A stretch of 64,000 nt of DNA, taken from positions 1-64,000 of the forward strand of contig NZ_WSEN01000001.1 in the NCBI RefSeq assembly GCF_009758255.1, read 5' to 3'. A program made the translations under genes and the position numbers. This DNA comes from Microbacterium sp. MAH-37 (lineage in GTDB: Bacteria > Actinomycetota > Actinomycetes > Actinomycetales > Microbacteriaceae). Under the pieces are notes generated by a model that was not told where the DNA came from, searched no databases, and saw only the letters and a list, made by a program, of their open reading frames with translations. Positions 61,163-64,000 of the stretch are shown here, piece by piece (position 1 is the stretch's first letter; each line of letters starts with the position of its first letter).

Positions 61163-63009
61163 CAGGCGCTCGCCGCGACGGCGGTCGCCACCGGGCCCTG
61201 GGCTGCGCCCGCCGCACGAGCCTCGGCGGCCGCGCGCACCTCGGCGGCGAACGCCGAGGCCAGAGCACGACTCGCGCGCGTGTTGGCGGCGTCCACCGCC
61301 CGGGCCTCGGCGAGCAGCTCCGCGACCGGGCGATCGCCCTCAGCGCGGGTGGTCGGCTCCTGCCAGCGGGTGAGATCCTCTGCGCCCACCTCGGGGTGGA
61401 ACTGCAGCCCGCGCACATGCGAGCCGAGGCGGAACGCCTGGTTCTCGACCGCGCCGCTCGAGGCGAGCAGCACGGCGTCCGGCGGAAGCACCGTGATCAT
61501 GTCCTGATGGTTCTCGATCATGTGCGCGGCATCCTCGAGCGCGGAGAGCAGAGCATCCTCCGCGCCGTGCGACGACGGGGTGATCAGCGTGGCGCCGCGC
61601 TCCTTCGGCCCGAACGAGGCGCGCACCTCGCCACCGGCGACATGCGCGAGCAGCTGCCCGCCCAGGCAGATGCCGAGCGTCGGCAGGTCGGCATCGATCG
61701 CCTGCCGGGCGAGCACGCGCTCCTGCGCCAGCCAGGGCGCGCGGTCGTCGTCATCGGGCATGAGCCCTCCGCCGAGCATGACCAGTCCGTCGTAGCCGGC
61801 CAGATCGTCGGGCAGCCCGTCGGCGCCGAGGACCGCGTCGACGACGATGCCGTCCTCCTCGAGCCAGTGTCCGAGACGGCGCGGACCGGACGGCTCGGCG
61901 TTCACGACGACCAGCACACGCGGCGCCCGCGCAGCCGCACGCTGTGCGAGGTCGACAGCCGGGGCCACCGACACCGGTTCGCCGGCCGTGCCGGCCAGGA
62001 ACGCCGCGTGATCGGCATCCGACGCCTCGAGCACGCGCAGCACGTTGCCGTGCGCGACCGCCTCGAGATCCTGCTGCGACCATCCGCGGCCGCGCAGCTC
62101 CGCGAGCAGGTCCTGGTAGCGGGAGACGTCCTCCAGGCCGCCGGGCATCGACCCGGTGCCGTCGTAGTCGGCCCCGAGACCGACCGCCTGCACACCGGCC
62201 ACATCGCGGATGTGCTCGATGTGATCCGCGACATCCGCGATCCCGACGAACGGCGGCTCGCCGTGCTCGCCCGCGAGCACCCATTCGCGCCGGGCCTGCG
62301 AGACGAACGAGGGCACGAATGCGACCATCACGACGCCGCCCTGCGCGCCGATCGTGGCCAGCACGTCGTCGGGCACGTTGCGGGGGTGATCGCACAGCGC
62401 CAGGGCGCAGGAGTGCGTCACCACGACGGGACGGGTGCTCACCGCGAGGGCGTCGCGCATCGTCGTCGGCGCCACGTGCGACAGGTCGACCAGCATGCCG
62501 ATCCGGTTCATCTCGCGCACGACGTCGCGGCCGAAGCCGGTCAGTCCGCCGTGCCGCGGCTCGTCGGTCGCGGAGTCCGCCCAGTCGATCGTGCGCGACC
62601 AGGTCAGGGTCATGTACCGGGCACCGAGCCGGGCGTACTGCCGCAGCACCGCGAGCGACCCGTCGATCTGGGCGCCACCCTCGACGCCGATCAGCGAGGC
62701 GATGCGGCCCTCGGCCATCGCCTGCCGGACGTCGGCCGCGGTCCGAGCGGCGGCGAGGCGGTCTGGGTACGCCGCGATGAAGCGCTGCACGAAGTCGATC
62801 TGCTCGAGCGTCGCCGTGACCTGCTCGGCTCCCTCGAGCTCGGGATCCACCCACACCGACCAGAACTGCCCGCCCACACCGCCCGCGGCGAGCCGCGGCA
62901 GGTCGGTGTGCAGCGCGGGCACCGGGCCGTCGAGGCCCGCCGTCGCGTAGCCGTGGTTCTCGCGCCGTGCCCAGGCGAGGTCGTTGTGGCCGTCGATGAC
63001 GGGGATCAT
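61162..63009 (-). CDS. Fusion: M19 membrane-dipeptidase domain plus class I glutamine amidotransferase domain (615 aa)
   Basis: Residues 1 to about 370 are a zinc dipeptidase of family M19 (IDGHNDLAW with His8 and Asp10, IGVEGG, LVDLSH, VVVTHSCA, GADYDG). Residues about 385-615 are a class I glutamine amidotransferase: GICLGGQLLA with nucleophile Cys and FHPEV with His and Glu. M19 enzymes split dipeptides, often L,D ones. There is no frameshift at the joint and no ribosome site for a second start, so it is one protein. It overlaps both neighbours. Confidence 0.88.
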   Translation of the reverse strand: MIPVIDGHNDLAWARRENHGYATAGLDGPVPALHTDLPRLAAGGVGGQFWSVWVDPELEGAEQVTATLEQIDFVQRFIAAYPDRLAAARTAADVRQAMAEGRIASLIGVEGGAQIDGSLAVLRQYARLGARYMTLTWSRTIDWADSATDEPRHGGLTGFGRDVVREMNRIGMLVDLSHVAPTTMRDALAVSTRPVVVTHSCALALCDHPRNVPDDVLATIGAQGGVVMVAFVPSFVSQARREWVLAGEHGEPPFVGIADVADHIEHIRDVAGVQAVGLGADYDGTGSMPGGLEDVSRYQDLLAELRGRGWSQQDLEAVAHGNVLRVLEASDADHAAFLAGTAGEPVSVAPAVDLAQRAAARAPRVLVVVNAEPSGPRRLGHWLEEDGIVVDAVLGADGLPDDLAGYDGLVMLGGGLMPDDDDRAPWLAQERVLARQAIDADLPTLGICLGGQLLAHVAGGEVRASFGPKERGATLITPSSHGAEDALLSALEDAAHMIENHQDMITVLPPDAVLLASSGAVENQAFRLGSHVRGLQFHPEVGAEDLTRWQEPTTRAEGDRPVAELLAEARAVDAANTRASRALASAFAAEVRAAAEARAAGAAQGPVATAVAASA

Positions 63010-64000
63010 CCGTCGCTCCTGTCCGTGTCGAAGCTTCGCGAGGTGTTCTGCAGCACCCAGTCGAGGTCGACCTCGAAGCCGATGCCGGGCGCCGTCGGAA
63101 CGGGAACCCGTCCCTCGTGCGCCGAGATCGCGGGGGTCACCACGTCGCGGGCGAAGTACTTGTCCGACCCTGACACATCCGAGGGCAGGGTGAAGTTCGG
63201 CAGCGACGAGATCGCGACGTTCGCGGCCCGGCCGACGCCGAACTCGTGCATCCCGCCGCACCACACCGGCACCCCGGCATCCGCCGCCAGGTCGTGCGCG
63301 GCGCGCGCGACCGAGAGCCCGCCCATCCGCGACACCTTGATGTTCAGGATGCGGCCGGCGTCGAGCGCGAGCATCGTGCGCAGGTCGCCCAGATCGACCA
63401 CCGACTCGTCGAGGCAGACGGGGGTGCGGATGCTCTGCTGCAGCCGCGCGTGGGCGACGAAGTCGCGCGGGGCGTACGGCTGCTCGATCATCGTCAGCTC
63501 CGCGTCGTCGAGAGCGCGGAAGACCGCGGCGGACTCGTCGTCGTCCGGGTACGCCCCGTTCGCGTCGACGTGCAGGTCGAGCTGCGGATGCGCGGCGCGC
63601 ACCGCGCGCACGGGCTCCACATCCCACCCGGGAGCGATCTTCAGCTTCACCCTGCCGTATCCGGCGTCCTGCTGCCGCTGCACCTGGGCGAGCAGGTCGT
63701 CGATGCTCGGCTCGATGCCGAGCGACACCCCGGCGACGACCTCGGCGCGGGTGCCGCCGAGATCCGCCGCGAGCGAGGCACCGTGGGCGCGGGCGTGCAG
63801 ATCCCAGCCTGCGGCCGAGAAGCCGGCCTTCGCGAACTCGTGGCCCCGCACCCGGCACCAGCCCGTCTCGAACTCCTCCGGGGCGTCCCACTCGGCGCCG
63901 AGGGCTGCCGGCACGAGGTGCCGCAGCGAGATCGTCCACGCCGTCTCGGTCGTCTCAGAGCCGTAGAACGGATCCGCCGGCGAGGCGATCTCGCCCCAGC
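63006..64000 (-). CDS. N-acylamino-acid racemase / o-succinylbenzoate synthase family (partial, 331 codons seen)
   Basis: An enolase-superfamily enzyme whose N-terminus lies outside the window; the frame is open to the edge. Catalytic Lys pair region GRVKLKIAPGWD, metal ligands in DANGAY, IEQPY and CLDES, and the second Lys in NIKVSRMGG. The NSAR/OSBS branch racemises N-succinylamino acids or makes o-succinylbenzoate; the operon with a dipeptidase and a beta-lactamase-like hydrolase favours amino-acid racemisation. It overlaps the fusion gene by 4 nt. Confidence 0.9.
   Translation of the reverse strand, partial: WGEIASPADPFYGSETTETAWTISLRHLVPAALGAEWDAPEEFETGWCRVRGHEFAKAGFSAAGWDLHARAHGASLAADLGGTRAEVVAGVSLGIEPSIDDLLAQVQRQQDAGYGRVKLKIAPGWDVEPVRAVRAAHPQLDLHVDANGAYPDDDESAAVFRALDDAELTMIEQPYAPRDFVAHARLQQSIRTPVCLDESVVDLGDLRTMLALDAGRILNIKVSRMGGLSVARAAHDLAADAGVPVWCGGMHEFGVGRAANVAISSLPNFTLPSDVSGSDKYFARDVVTPAISAHEGRVPVPTAPGIGFEVDLDWVLQNTSRSFDTDRSDG

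Noticed and set aside
61162..63009. Two separate genes for dipeptidase and amidotransferase
   Set aside because: The frame is continuous with no stop and no internal ribosome site at the joint; a true fusion fits better, although a frame-restoring sequencing error cannot be fully excluded.

Overview
The window comes from a high-GC actinobacterium and most resembles a Microbacterium-type member of the Microbacteriaceae. The grounds are the gene order tilS-hpt-ftsH-folE-folP-folB-folK-DUF3180-PH-PH, a tRNA-Glu/Asp/Phe cluster, the small DUF7882, DUF2255 and DUF3180 families, a mycoredoxin, many GTG starts, many leaderless starts, and heavy use of the words GGATGC and GCATCC. This is inferred from gene content; no database was searched. 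There are no rRNA genes, insertion sequences, prophage genes or CRISPR arrays.

Layout. 1-3744 is a type VII (ESX/WXG100) substrate cassette: a duplicated WXG100-like gene, two small ESX-like helpers, a membrane-anchored protein with a hydrolase domain, a lipoprotein and an unknown protein. 3757-11959 holds housekeeping and redox genes (recombinase-like protein, malate dehydrogenase, zinc peptidase, prolyl aminopeptidase, aldehyde dehydrogenase, mycoredoxin, GT2-GtrA glycosyltransferase, LtrA). 11985-19774 is a TetR gene divergent from a five-gene catabolic operon: deiminase, amidase, C45 acyltransferase-like hydrolase, amidohydrolase, NCS1 permease. 19866-21905 is an autoregulated TetR-ABC exporter. 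22004-25579 is a MarR-controlled divergent unit (MDR oxidoreductase; MFS exporter; aldo/keto reductase). 25732-35477 holds an ECF41-type sigma factor with its AhpD-like partner, a dGTPase, a NarL-type two-component system, a secreted HNH nuclease, a 3-hydroxyacyl-CoA dehydrogenase, an ArsR-DUF2071 pair and several small proteins.

35697-44722 begins with an orphan NrdI and then carries the most striking group: an exported RidA, a Tat-exported class V PLP enzyme, CstA with YbdD, a LytS/LytTR two-component system, and a two-TM protein with an ActP/MctC-type symporter. One reading is that an extracytoplasmic PLP enzyme releases an enamine (such as 2-aminoacrylate), RidA turns it into pyruvate, and the two transporters import the acid under control of the LytTR system. 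44815-48766 has an SRPBCC protein, two M23 peptidases and the tRNA cluster. 48840-59463 has ppa and the tilS/hpt/ftsH/folate block. 59636-64000 is a minus-strand operon with a serine hydrolase, an M19 dipeptidase fused to a glutamine amidotransferase, and an NSAR/OSBS-type racemase, which suggests use of D-amino-acid peptides.

Two genome-scale patterns stand out. Short hairpin repeats lie between genes, and one family sits in frame inside folP while another repeat lengthens the deiminase. About a dozen genes have a TANNNT -10 box only 6-7 nt before the start codon, so their mRNAs are probably leaderless.
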